Position numbers and translations under genes: made by a program
Origin: Phytophthora quininea
Lineage: Eukaryota > Oomycota > Peronosporomycetes > Peronosporales > Peronosporaceae
NCBI GenBank assembly: GCA_011947345.1
Contig: JAAVTG010000375.1
Location: 1-64,000, forward strand
DNA: 64,000 bases
Reading direction: 5' to 3'
Notes under the pieces: model-generated
What the model was told of the DNA's origin: nothing
What the model saw: only the letters and a program-made list of their open reading frames with translations
Databases searched by the model: none
Shown here: piece by piece, positions 10,149 to 21,116 of the stretch
Numbering within the stretch: position 1 is the stretch's first letter
Layout: every line of letters starts with the position of its first letter

Positions 10149-11492
10149 TCACTTGGCCGTCTGGAGGGTTTGCAAAAATGTTTCTTGGATGAGCTGGTCG
10201 CCATTCCGTCCGCTGATGACAAGCGGCACGGCCTCGAGAAGACTCGCTTCCATCCGAATCTTCTTCTCGTTGTAGTCAAAGGCGCGCTTCGCCTTCAGAG
10301 CTGCCGCGGAGTTTCCTTCCGCCTCGGCGTTCGCCAGAATCTTGGCCGCTTCCTTCTCGGCTGCCTGGATTCTCGCTTCCGCGCTCACCTTTGCGACATT
10401 GACGAACTGGTCAAAGTCCGTTCTGAGGTTCTCCAGTTCCACCGTCGGAAGTGCTTTGCGCTTCACAGTCTTAGCTGTCGCCGTGGCTACCGCGTCCTGC
10501 TTGTAGCCCTCCGCAGCCTTGATCTTGTTCTCGTTCATGGAGACGTGCTGAGCCACAGTGACCGCAGCCTTGGCCTCGGCGATGGTGCGTCGTTCATCAC
10601 GAATGATCGCAGCGCGGACACTTTCAGCCTGCAGGTCCTGGATCGCGCGCTCGTTCTCCTTCTGCAGCGCCGTCAACTTCTGCGTCTCCTGGTTCACGAG
10701 GATCCGCATCTGGTTCTCGTGGTTCTTCTCCTGCTCCTCCATCCTCGTCTTGAACGCCGTCGTCTCCTCCAGCGTCTTGGACAGAGTCTGTGGCAGGTCC
10801 ACGTTGGTCACCTTGACGTTGTGGATGAAGACGCCGTAGGATTTGAGCTTGCTGTTGAGATCCGTTTTCATGCCCATGGCGAACTCTTCGCGCAGGTCGT
10901 GGACCTGGTCGTGGCGCACCGAGTGCACGAGGCCTCTAATAGCCTCCTCCGTGAGGCTGTAGAGCAGCTCGTCAAAGCGATGCGCCCCCAGCGAGTACAC
11001 GAACGTGTACGCGTCGTCCTCTGTGGGGCCGATCTGGAAGCTGATGGAGATGTCAATGTCCACCATGACGTTGTCCGAGGTGGGGCAGCCGCGCACCGGG
11101 TTCGAGTACGTCACCGCCTGCTTGGTCACGATGTGCGAGACGCGGTTCCAGGCCGGCCAGAACATCTTGAGCCCCGGCTCCATCATTCCGGCGTGTGCGT
11201 TCCACTTTTGCTTGAGCACCCAGAGCCCGGATGGTACCTTCATGAAGAAGGTCATGAGCATCGGGTAGCCGGGCGTGAGCACCAGCGGGATGCGGCCGTC
11301 CGTCACCTTGGCGTTGAACGTCTTCATCGCTGCAATACATGGATTCGTTTAGTATGAGATTGCATTGGATATGCCACAAAGTCGTTTACCATCGTTAGGC
11401 TTGTGGATGTCTTTCTGCACCAAGTGGTTGACGCGGTAGCTGTAGCGGGTTGTGCCGCGTTGGCCGCTGGACAACTGAGCCGCCGAGGACAT
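10149..11492 (-). CDS. SPFH/Band-7 (prohibitin/flotillin superfamily) protein A
   Basis: Two exons, 11390-11492 and 10149-11329, with a 60-nt GT-AG intron, give 427 residues. The start MSSAAQLSSG (11492) gains support because the phase joins to the long ORF. The SPFH region includes a VSHIVTKQAVTYSNPVRGCPT core and a VMVDIDISISFQI strand; after it comes a long Ala/Glu-rich helical part (EARIQAAEKEAAKILANAEAEGN) typical of flotillin- and prohibitin-like proteins. These proteins form ring- or cage-like scaffolds on membranes. No clear signal or membrane segment is seen. It is divergent from, and clearly related to, the gene starting at 11944 (shared HIVTKQ and PV(R/K)GC...DDV/DNV motifs). Confidence 0.8.
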
Positions 11493-11943
11493 GGGCGTTT
11501 GGCTTGGCGTGCGCTTCCGACAGGAACTTTGCGAATGAGGTCTGGTTAACGTGTCGAAAGATGGCGACCGCTTCAACAAAAAGTTGCAGAAAGTCAACCC
11601 ATGTAAATTGCACCTTGTAGCTACCACCAACTACATGTGCTCCCTACATGTGCTCGCCAGCCGGCAAGAAAATCTAGCGCAACAAGAAGATGAAGCAAGG
11701 GGAAAGCATAGCTAAGGGAATCTCGTGGAAGCTCCATCCGGTGCTGTGTATTTTTTCCGCTGTCCGACGTTTCTATGGGTTACTTGCTTTCACTATACTC
11801 GACCGGCTCTCTATGGCTACATTGAAGTGCTTGAAGCTGCATATCACATCGAGTGACGTACAAACAAATCCTCGGTCATTTCTGAATTCGCCGCCAACCG
11901 CACACGCCCAGAGCTTCTCCAACTGCAACTCAAACGCTTCGTC
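11493..11943. promoter_or_regulatory. Shared upstream region of the divergent SPFH gene pair
   Basis: The two SPFH genes start 451 bases apart, head to head, so this region must hold both promoters. An open frame crosses part of it but lacks conserved coding features. I could not assign discrete motifs. Confidence 0.45.
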
Positions 11944-13457
11944 ATGGGCGGTGGACACAGCAGACTCGCGGCGGACCAGCTTCCGGGCGGGTCGCAGCAC
12001 CAGACGCGCCTGCTGTACCGCAACGCGTGGGTCGTGGACTCGACCAATCGCCTCTTCGGCGCCTGCTACGACGGCAACACCGTCGTTATCATCAACCCGG
12101 GCCGCAGCCCCATCAAGCCCTACATCCGTGTGCCGGAAGGCACCTACGCGCTCGTGCAACGCCAGGGAAGAGACGTGGACTACGTCAAGCCCGACGGCAC
12201 CCGCACGCCCGTGTGGCCCCGGGCTTCCACTTCGCGGGGCTTTTCACCAAGGTCGCGCACGTCATCACCAAACAGTACATTGTGTTCGACACGCCTGTCA
12301 AAGGTTGCAAGACGGCCGACGACGTCACAGTGGGCATCGACATGTGTCTGATCCTGCGCATCATGGGCGACGAGTCCAAGAGCGAAGACCCAGAGCTGGT
12401 CCGTCGCTTCGTGTACGAGTTGGGCCCCAATGGACTTGAGGTGCAACTCCGTGCAGCTCAAGATGAGGCGGTGCGTGCTCTGGCTCGCAGCGTGGAGCAC
12501 ACGGAAGTGTACCAACTTCGAGACGGCACCATGCGCGAACGCTTCAAGACGGGAGCTCTCAACTTCCGCACCAACCGACCGGAACAGAACGACGAGTTCC
12601 ACTCGCCCAAACAAAAGAAGACGGACGTCAAGGAGGATGATATCCCTGCGGAAGAACGCGTCATGTATTGCGTCACGGAGGACATCAAGCGCAGTCTGAA
12701 CGACCAGTTCAACACGTACGGCGTGCAGATCACCAGCGTCGCGATCACGAATGTCACGCTGCCGACCGAGTTCCAGAAGCAGATGGAGAGCCGTACGACC
12801 CACCTGAGCTCCATCAAGATGGAGAAAATGAAGCAGATGAGCGACATGCAGATGCTCGAGTACAAGGAAGAGATCGACACGACCAGACTCAAGCGCAGGA
12901 TGATGTTCATGGAAGAGGAGGCGACAGGCAAAGCCAAGTGCGCCGAGATCCGAAAGGGTATCGACCTCATCAATGCGCAGACCAAACTCGCAGACGAAGA
13001 GATCAAACAGCAGACCACTGTGACGTGCAACAACCGCGACGTTGAAGCAGCTTTAAAGATCGCAGAGATTGAGGCAGAGACCGTGCGGATCGCAGCGGAG
13101 ATCAATGCTCACTGCGACGCTGAGATTGACCTTATCAATGCGGAGAAGGCTGCGATGCAGTTGCAGCTACAGGCAACAACGGACAAGATCCGTGTCAGCG
13201 GTGACGCCAAGGCGGCAGAAACAATTGCCAAAGCGGAAGGTGCGGCCGTGAGTAAATTTGAGAAGTACCGCGAGCACACCCTCAACATGAAGAGGCTAGA
13301 TATGCTCGGATCATTGGCCAAGAACAAGAAGACGGTGGTGTCGGGAGAAACATCCAACAGTCTTCTGTCAGAGCTTCTGATTGCCAACCGACAAGGAAAT
13401 GTCATGCTGAATGTCGACGGCTTGGTGAGCAGGGCCGGAGGCGGCGGCTTGGTTTGA
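11944..13457 (+). CDS. SPFH/Band-7 (prohibitin/flotillin superfamily) protein B, one apparent frame break
   Basis: ATG at 11944 (MGGGHSRLAADQLPGG). The first part (LLYRNAWVVDSTNRLFGACY, IRVPEGTYALVQRQG) is in one frame and the rest (GFHFAGLFTKVAHVITKQY to the stop at 13457) in the next; the switch falls at CCCC, 12217-12220, as expected from one uncalled C. Domains: SPFH core about residues 40-280 with VGIDMCLILRI and NDQFNTYGVQITSVAITNV, then a long charged coiled coil (QMSDMQMLEYKEEIDTTRLK) and an Ala-rich helix. The start MGGG could be N-myristoylated, which would suit membrane attachment; that is inference. About 500 residues if joined, longer than its neighbour A. Confidence 0.8.
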
Positions 13458-13652
13458 TGAGTCTCCACAAGAGGTGAGGCAGTCTCCTCGATCACGATTA
13501 CCCGCAGACGGTCAGCTAAAGTTTGCCGGTTGAAGGCGAACTTCCATTGCTGCCAAGCAATCGACACTTTTGTACCATGCACACAGTGAAAGCTGCTTAA
13601 GCCTTTCATGCATACGATTGCAGTAGTCGCAATAAGATGATTTAACCATTTT

Positions 13653-14190
13653 TCATTTCATGTTCGAGCATGCTTCTGACAGTATCCGCTCACATAATCC
13701 AGCAGAACGAGTGCGTCCTGAGATCGCAATGCGTTCTTGAGCGAGGTCTAGAGGTGTGAGGTCGTTGTTGTTTCGAGTTTCGACCTTGAAGCCGCGCTCT
13801 ATTAACCACTGGCACAGGACGTGCTGGCTGTTGGCAGCGGCCTTGTGCAGTAGCGTGTCTCCCTTTCGATCCACAGCGTCCAAATTTGCTCGCAGCATTA
13901 TCAGGTGCTCCAGAATTTCCACGTGTCCTTCTCTCGCTGCCCAGTGCGCAGCCGTCCCCCATATATCCCGGAGCATCAAGTCGGAGATGACTTCGTAGAG
14001 CTCGAGCACAAATTCGTTGAAATATGACAATGTCGCCACTTTTTGCAGCTTCGGCGAGTTCCTCGACAAGGTTGGGATCACTTGCAAAGCCCTCCTCGTG
14101 CTCGTTGTATTCGGAGGTGGTTGACTCATTACCTTCATCCTCGGCAGCCAGAGATCTCGATAAACTCCGTTTGAAGCACTTCGCCGTCAT
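13653..14190 (-). CDS. Small ankyrin-repeat protein, one apparent extra base
   Basis: The ATG at 14190 (MTAKCFKRSL) leads through an acidic segment and ELAEAAKSGDIVIFQ. The frame then changes near 13965-13975 by one base in the opposite sense to most breaks here (an extra G in CCGGGAT is the simplest cause). The rest has two to three standard ankyrin repeats: TAAHWAAREGHVEILEHLI, DRKGDTLLHKAAANSQHV, NNDLTPLDLAQER. Around 180 residues, stop at 13653. Probably a protein-binding adaptor of unknown partner, from the standard ankyrin family and not the WLH-type repeat family at 8355. Confidence 0.65.
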
Positions 14191-14566
14191 CTTCACTGTG
14201 TTGGTTCGGCCCCGCGATTGCCCTCATCCGACGGCGACGGTTAACTCGAACAAGCGCACCCAACCAGCGTTCCGGGCTAGTAGTCTTTATCAAATTGCTG
14301 CCACCGCTGTTGCTCTGGCAGATGATCGTACGGCGTCGTTCTAATACCATCTAGGTGGTGATGTTGGTCGCTTGTCGACCTGTTTAATTGTGAGGTGACT
14401 TGTTGATCACCAAGATGCGACGGTGCCAAAGCACTATTCTAGACCCACATAAGATTTTGTGGATCCTGCCGCTCCAGTGCTTTGTTCGTCTCGGTGCACT
14501 TCCCACTTCCCGTGATTGGGTTAGATTTCGCTGCATGAATACTAAAAGTAGCAGGCTACACTACAA
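14191..14566. other. Intergenic stretch, nothing recognised
   Basis: 376 bases between the ankyrin gene start and the end of the long minus-strand gene. No coding, RNA or repeat feature could be supported. Confidence 0.4.
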
Positions 14567-17500
14567 CTACCGCGTGTACACAAAACTATCTTGGACGATC
14601 TTTTTCAAGTCTCGGTAAGAAAATTGCACTTCCTCGACGAGACTTGCAGATGCTTCTCCATTTGGTTCGTTCATTTTCATCACTTGCTTCCGTCGATAGG
14701 CCCACTCAACTAGCGGGTTATCTGGATCAACTTTCAAACGCGCTCGCAAAATCTTTCCAACATATTTATGGGACACTTGGGAAGTGCAAAGTCCTAACAT
14801 TTGACGACATAGTGCAAAGGCATCGCCGTTGGTGACTTCGACACAGGTTTCACGCCATGCAACTTCAACGAGCAAAGCGTTCTTCTTTGCATCTAGCGAT
14901 GCAGCATTGAGTGCCAAATCAGGCCACTCCTCTCCATTTTGTCCACCATTTCGTTCACAGATCCCTGCTCGGATCATATTTCGCTCGGACTCATTTGCCA
15001 GCAGCACGATAACCAAAGGTAGCGGTAACTTTGAGTATTGGGTAAGCTGTTGTCCTTTCGTGCTACAGTTCACTTTTGTGTCTGCGTCGGTTAGTGATTT
15101 CGACTGATTCGTCGCAGTTGCAAGCCGTGCCAATGATCGGACTGGTTCATCTTGTTCACGAGGGTAAGCAAATAATAATTCGCTAGGAGACACTAAAAGC
15201 ACAAGTCCGACGATATCGGATGGAGAAAATACCCCTCCATGCCTATCTTGAAGCGATACGGTCGATATATCGCTGCGGTAGGTCGAGAATGATTCGTTGT
15301 ACCGACGAACAATTTCTTGGCATAAGAACTCGACCTTCGCACGCGCATTGATCGGAATGCATAGGCGGCACTCGTTGACTTGGACCAGCACGCGCACGAC
15401 ATCTGGAAGCACTGCCATTTTGGCCTGAGTATGTCCATTCGATGTCGAAGGCGCGTCCGTATGATTTTCTGCGGTAACTGATATTTCTCCTCGGACTATA
15501 TTCGTGCTGTTTTTGGTATCACGGTCTTTTTGTTCGCCAGTTCTAACGTAACACCGTTATCACGGTGTTCGGGTTCTCCATGACGCACTTCGAGAGATTT
15601 ATTTGCCAAACTATTGTGAAATTTTATATGATCCATCTCAGGAGACGCGAGGTTGTCCACAACAGATGCTGGTTGTTTCAGCTTTTCTGTCGGCGAAAGC
15701 GTTCGACTGATTGGTGATATCAGCTTATTCAATCTCCCACGAATGCTCTCCGTTTGGACGAGCGTTCGATTCAAAGGGCTCATTAACTTTGTAAGTCCTC
15801 CTCTGATTTCGCCAGCCATATCACTGTCACCGGTAAGAATGGTAATTGGACTGGGAATACCTAGGTTCCTTCTTCGTGGGGTCAACGTAGGCGCATTACC
15901 AGCGACGATATTTTTCAAATGAATCCCTGCCAGATCCTGACCAAGGGTTTGTACGGGCTGTATCACTCCAGGTTCATAATCGTCCGGCAGAAAGCGTTGC
16001 TTGTGCTGTCGTTCAAGTTGATGCCGCCTTACCATTTTCTGAATGCACCGGCACGCATCTTCTCGCTCTAAAGTAACCTTTTCCTTTACTTCGGTGTTGC
16101 TGCTGTCGATCGCTTCTGAATGATTCTTTTTATCTTCGTGGATTTCGGCAGACGAATTAACGAATCCTTCTGGTTGTGATTCATCCTCTTCAGTAAAGTT
16201 CTGTTCAACCATTGAAGTTTCTTCTATATCGGCAGATGACTGCTCCACAACCTCAGATGAAGAGATATATTGTTCTCCGATATCATTATCATCAGGTAGT
16301 TCTGTTTGTTGCAGTGCAGCTGAATTGATACAAGTGGCCGGAATACTTCGATGTTCAAAACGCATGAGCCGCGAGTTTAGAACAGTCTTGAAATCAAGCG
16401 AACTTTGAGTGCAAAGATATCCTAACTGGTTGTCGAACACAACAATTGCTTGCTTCAGCAGTGATTTGGCTCGAGCTTGTGCTGAATTTTCACCTTGCAA
16501 AGTAAATTCAACGACACGGATATGTAGCACTCCAAGAAACAATGACATCATCGATGAGCCATTTGGTCCTGATAAATACCCCCAACACGTCCAAATAGTG
16601 CCTGTGTTAGTTGGAATATCAACTCGTCCACTTGACAGCGAATTCGATCCACGTTAATATGAAAACCAAGCTGTGGCTGGCTAGAAGAACAAACTCGACC
16701 CCCTCGGAATAACGAGATCGCATTTGAACCTTTTCAATTGTAAGCGAGCATTCTTGAGCCCCAACAGAACATCGATCAACATCAAGAAAAACGCGGGTAG
16801 GCCAGGAAAATGCATGCCGCTGGTCCTTTGATAAGAATGCTCACCAAGGCCACTGCGCATGCTTCCTCTTCGTTTCAAAATGCACCCACAACCTTGCACG
16901 GCACATTCTAGCATTTGAAAGGCTAGCGGAAGTGCAGGTACGAACACAGCATCACCTCCAAATTCATTCGATTCTGTGGTGAGACGTACATTCGACAGCT
17001 TGGTAGATGTGTCACGATTAAATTGCACTTTGAGAGCATTTACACCAAAATACTTCAGCATTATTTGGACCAGGTAGCTCCCGTTTGAAGTTCCAACTCA
17101 TCCATATGAAGAAGTATGTGTAGTTTGGGATGCATCAGGACATTCTCGGCACCATTGGCGAGATTGGCAGAGGTACCAGTGCTCTCCGAACTTGATTCTA
17201 CGGAGAAACTATTTTCCCTGCTGTTTTGTTGAACCGTCTGACTAGCATTCGGTGTAGTTGGCAACGAGGTGCAATGCCGAGGTGGACAGACATGAACATC
17301 TATCATTTCTAAACGGATCTGCTGGTGGCAGGTACCGCATCGAAGGACAATCGGTTGCTCCTTCTCGTTAACAAAAGTGTGCGCTTCTTCTAAAATTTTC
17401 GTAAGATCATCATCGATCCGACAAAATATGCTGTGTACTCGCCACCTCGCAGATATTAGATGGCGACGTTGTTCTAGGTGAAATACTTCTCGATCAGGCT

Positions 17501-18736
17501 TCAGACGAAGTACTACGTATCCTTTGAACCTCATTGACATCTCGTGTAGACTCATCTGAAGCTCGCGCATGCCATGACGGTGAGTGATAATGTTACCGGC
17601 TGCTCGATCTACTACAAGAAATAGTTCTTGTGGACCTTGCGTTGGAGACCTAAACGTCACTTTGGCTTCGATCGTTCCACGAAAGGTAATTTGCAGCTCG
17701 ATGCTTGCTTTGCCAGGCTGTGTTGAGCTTCCCAAATTACGGTCGGCGGACATCCCGTCTACCGATGACTCCAACATGTCACCTTTCCAACTACTGTCAT
17801 TAAGAAACCAAGTAGCTAACGTCGATAAAACTCCATACAGCTCCATAAAATCAAGCACTCCATATTCCATTCTCAGCACCCCCAAATTCACTTCCACAAG
17901 TTGCAAATGCCGCTTCCATGGGTCTTCGCGATCTTTTCGATGATAAAAGCGTGTAATCCGCACCACGACTGAAGCCTTACTTAGAACGGTCAACTTAGCT
18001 CCACCAGACTGTGTACAATTCACGCCAACACTCAGCGTGAAAGACACGCATTTAAATTTCGTTTGCACCAAATTATCAGGCGAATAGTCAACAGCAGCGG
18101 CAGGATCGCCAACATCTTGACCGAGTGCATCCGTCGCCCGAGCATTAAGATCCACAATATCCAACTCCAACCGAGACACCCCACCAATAAACACCTGCAC
18201 GGACAATTTGTCCACCACAATCTTGATTTTGTCGGCCACATCTCGAGCAAACTGCAGCATGGAAGCCGTCGATCCGAGAGGATCTGGCTCTAGTAGTGCG
18301 GCTTGCGTTCGAGCCTCAAAAGCTCGACGCATTTGAGGGCTGCACTCCGAGATGTTCCTCACTTGGATCTTCAGCTCACTGATGTGCACTAGCAGTGGTT
18401 TGGCAGCGTCCTTCTTGTCCGGAGTCGCCCATGATGGCACTGCAATGGTGAGCTCGATACAGTGAGCGTCGGTGACTTGGAGAGGCGATGGCAGATGCAG
18501 CAAAGCAGCGACTCGATGAGGCTTAAGGCCTGCAGCAGCATGTGGGTAGTTCTTAGATCATGAAAGGTTGTTTACGTTGTGTAGAAGAGCGTACGGATGT
18601 CCTGCAGCACCAGTTGCATGCGAGAGAACGACTTGGACGTGAAGTCGCTCGGTAGCAGATTGTCTGTGAAAGCGTCCACCCAGTAGGGTAGCTGCCGACG
18701 CACATACTCCTTCATCAAGCTGGTAGCTGGCGCCAT
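14567..18736 (-). CDS. Long chorein-N/BLTP3-like (VPS13-related) lipid-transfer protein candidate, several frame breaks
   Basis: Exon 1, ATG at 18736 to 18576, encodes MKEYVRRQLPYWVDAFTDNL and ends at a GTAAAC donor; the acceptor is near 18530 but the exact phase is unclear. The long second part begins LLHLPSPLQVTDAHCIELTI and has alternating strands typical of chorein-repeat proteins; the N-terminal layout (short helix, then a LPSPL/LPTWL-like segment) resembles BLTP3/UHRF1BP1. Coding-like text continues across stops near 17066 (AAA run), 16690 (GGGGG), 16555 and 15505, every shift in the missing-base direction, so four apparent ORFs probably form one protein of about 1,350 residues. Later text includes GFHINVDRIRCQVDELIFQL and an IQ-like segment (CRCIQKMVRRHQLERQ). 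The family bridges membranes to move lipids. The assignment is by overall look, and the last ORF (ATG 15418) could be a separate gene. Confidence 0.55.
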
Positions 18737-20414
18737 GTTGACGTCACTTAAACCTGTTAGATTGATTTAATCCTCTGACTTCCGGGAATATGTTCTCAGG
18801 TAAAACCTTTTGACTACCTGGAATACATGTTCGAAATCGGTTTTCGCTGCCCCGGAAAATCAGAATTTTGACGTACAATTGGTAGATACTGTCGTCAAGC
18901 TTATCTAGTCTGTTTTCCAACGCCGAGATGCGGTGGAATACCGCTGGCACGCATCGCATCGCCAGGACGCCAACTCTGACACACAACCTTCTGCTTCTGA
19001 GAGTGAAGTAAGCTCGGATCACAAAATGGAGATGAGGAAAACAGCACATGATTTCCGTCAAGGCTTCTAACTAAATGAGCGTAATGATATACCAGCGACG
19101 CCAGCATATAACAGCAAATCTTTTTTTTTAATTTTGAAGGAGCACTTGGATAGCACACGTTGACAGCGCTCCACATCATCATCTAAGTCATCAAACAATG
19201 GAGGTAACACAGCAAAGTCTGGTATTTCATAAGGTAAGCTCCACTCGTTGTGGCGGCTCTACAATCTGAAAGGAGACCTGCTCGTTCGCCTAGAAGTGCT
19301 CGTCTGACTGATACTACTGCTAGCGATACGATTTCTACTATTTTTCGATCCGTATGAAGAAGTGATGTTGCTTATCCAGCTACTTCACGAGAACTCAATG
19401 CTGGTGAGCTGTTGCCAACAGCAGTCAGTCTTTTCATCGCTGAGATCAATAACATCAAGATGATCTCCGCCGATCGAGACGTGTTTATCAATATTGGATA
19501 TGGGATCAGCAATGCATTGGCACAATTCACGATGGAGACATTACATTGATTTCGGTGGGTGTTGGGGTGGAAACTCGCTGCGAACTTATGGATCATGGCG
19601 TGCGGGTAATGCGCTCCCTTTCCTCACATTGGCCGATGATTGAAGGCCTTCAGCTCTTCCCCGCTGGCGTCCGTCAGATTGAAATATCGTTAGCTGAGCC
19701 GTTTGCATAATGCTACGATTGTTTTTGCGAACCATATCAAGTTTCAGCCATCTACCTACCGACAACCACATCAATGCCGAGCTGTTGTTATGATACACGC
19801 ATGGACTGTCATCTTCACCAGACACGGGTGTCCACGACATAATCGTGCCTGTGTGAAGGAGTTTTGCTGTCGTTGGGACTAAAAGTGACGACACAAGTCC
19901 CAGTGAGCTGGACGTCACTTGCAAAATTGTATGTGTATAGTGAGCGATACTTAAGACAAGCATGAATATTCATCGTGATGACGTTACTCTAGAATTCTGC
20001 TTGCAGCGCGGCTTCGTATAACTTTCGGGCGATATGTTGGGGATCTACTTCCCTCATTTTGTACAGCTCCGAGGCTATCACCAAGTTCGCCTTCGTAAAA
20101 ACAGTTGTCGTGGCAAACAAAAGTTGAGGTACTTCTTACAGCAGGGTCCATCGTGTTATCTGGCAGTAGTATGGCTTTTGCTCCGTCGGATGTAGGAGTT
20201 GACACAGGCAAACACTATGCAACGTATAGTGATCTGTCACGACGATGGGAACACGACTTTCCCATCGGCAAATTACACATAACAGACGTTTTATGTTCAA
20301 TGCGGAACTACTTTGTTTAGCCAACAATACGTTAGCTGAGATGCATTGTATAACACTTAATCTTACCTGTATGACGGTGTGAAGTTTGTCAATCGGCGTT
20401 TTGCTGATTGTCGG
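18737..20414. other. Long stretch without a supported gene
   Basis: About 1.7 kb. Several open stretches of 50-60 codons look faintly coding on the plus strand (AVSLFIAEINNIKMISADRD near 19430; ISVGVGVETRCELMDHGV near 19550; LGIYFPHFVQLRGYHQVRL near 20040), but they sit in different frames with stops and no convincing splice sites. They could be remnants of a decayed receptor-like or mobile gene. I cannot support a call. Confidence 0.35.
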
Positions 20415-21052
20415 CTACTGATCTCCACGCCAAAAATCAAACAGCGCCATGGCCTTCATGGCAGTGAGGGTGTAGGTGCGGTTCTTGTCGAGGTATTCCT
20501 CGAGAGCAGTCTCGATTTCGGGGTGTATTTGACGCTAGAGGCTCGCACTCCTCCGCTCGTCCGTCATCAACGATTCGGCTTGCTGTCGTGCTGTTGTCGA
20601 GGGAGGTGTGTGTGGGGGGGCACTGGCATCTTGGAGAGGTGTGAGAAGACTGGCCTGAAGGGCTTACTTGGACGGCAGGAAGTTGCAAAGTGAGAGGAAG
20701 TAGACTTGCTAAGGGCACTTAACTCTTTCACTAGCCCATGGTTAGCTAAGAAGCGCGCGGATTGGCTTTCGCCCCTGCGCCAAAGCCTTCGGTAGCGAAA
20801 GCATGCCTGGTTTCACACGTATGCAGTCTCTGTAGTTCACCTTGCAGTAAGCTTGAGCCACTTTGGTCTCCAGAAGGAACGTTTACTCGACAGATTCGTG
20901 AAGTGCCAAAATGTTAATGCACAAGTTGACTTTCCTAATTGAAGAGTGCTGTTTACTTTCCCACGTTGAAGTGGAGCGGCACCATCTTGGCCCGGCAAAA
21001 GGTGTAGAATGTCTCCTGGGTAGCAAACTCACGCTCGCATTCGATTTCCTAA
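20415..21052 (-). CDS. Possible multi-exon gene of unknown function (minus-strand exons)
   Basis: Three coding-like blocks on the minus strand are bounded by plausible splice sites. From the 5' side: after TTAATTTAG near 21053 comes EIECEREFATQETFYTFCRA ending at a GTAAAC donor near 20957; then a block with FLLETKVAQAYCKVNYRDCI near 20870; then, after GAGCCTCTAG near 20535, RQIHPEIETALEEYLDKNRT and a stop at 20415-20417 after FDFWRGDQ. No start codon or first exon could be fixed, and the family is not recognised. The blocks look conserved because they are open, charged and low in rare residues, but this is inference. Confidence 0.35.
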
Positions 21053-21116
21053 ATTAATAGAAAAGTTTAATTTGAGACGCTCTAAAACTTCGCCTATCAA
21101 AACGCCATCTGCTCTC

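Noticed and set aside
10014..11357. 447-codon plus-strand ORF
   Set aside because: It is exactly antisense to the SPFH-A gene, whose protein has clear family motifs; it reads as Leu/Arg/His-rich text typical of antisense frames in GC-rich third-position genes.
12458..13105. 215-codon minus-strand ORF
   Set aside because: Antisense to the coiled-coil part of SPFH-B; its Ser/Ile/Leu richness comes from reversed Glu/Lys codons.
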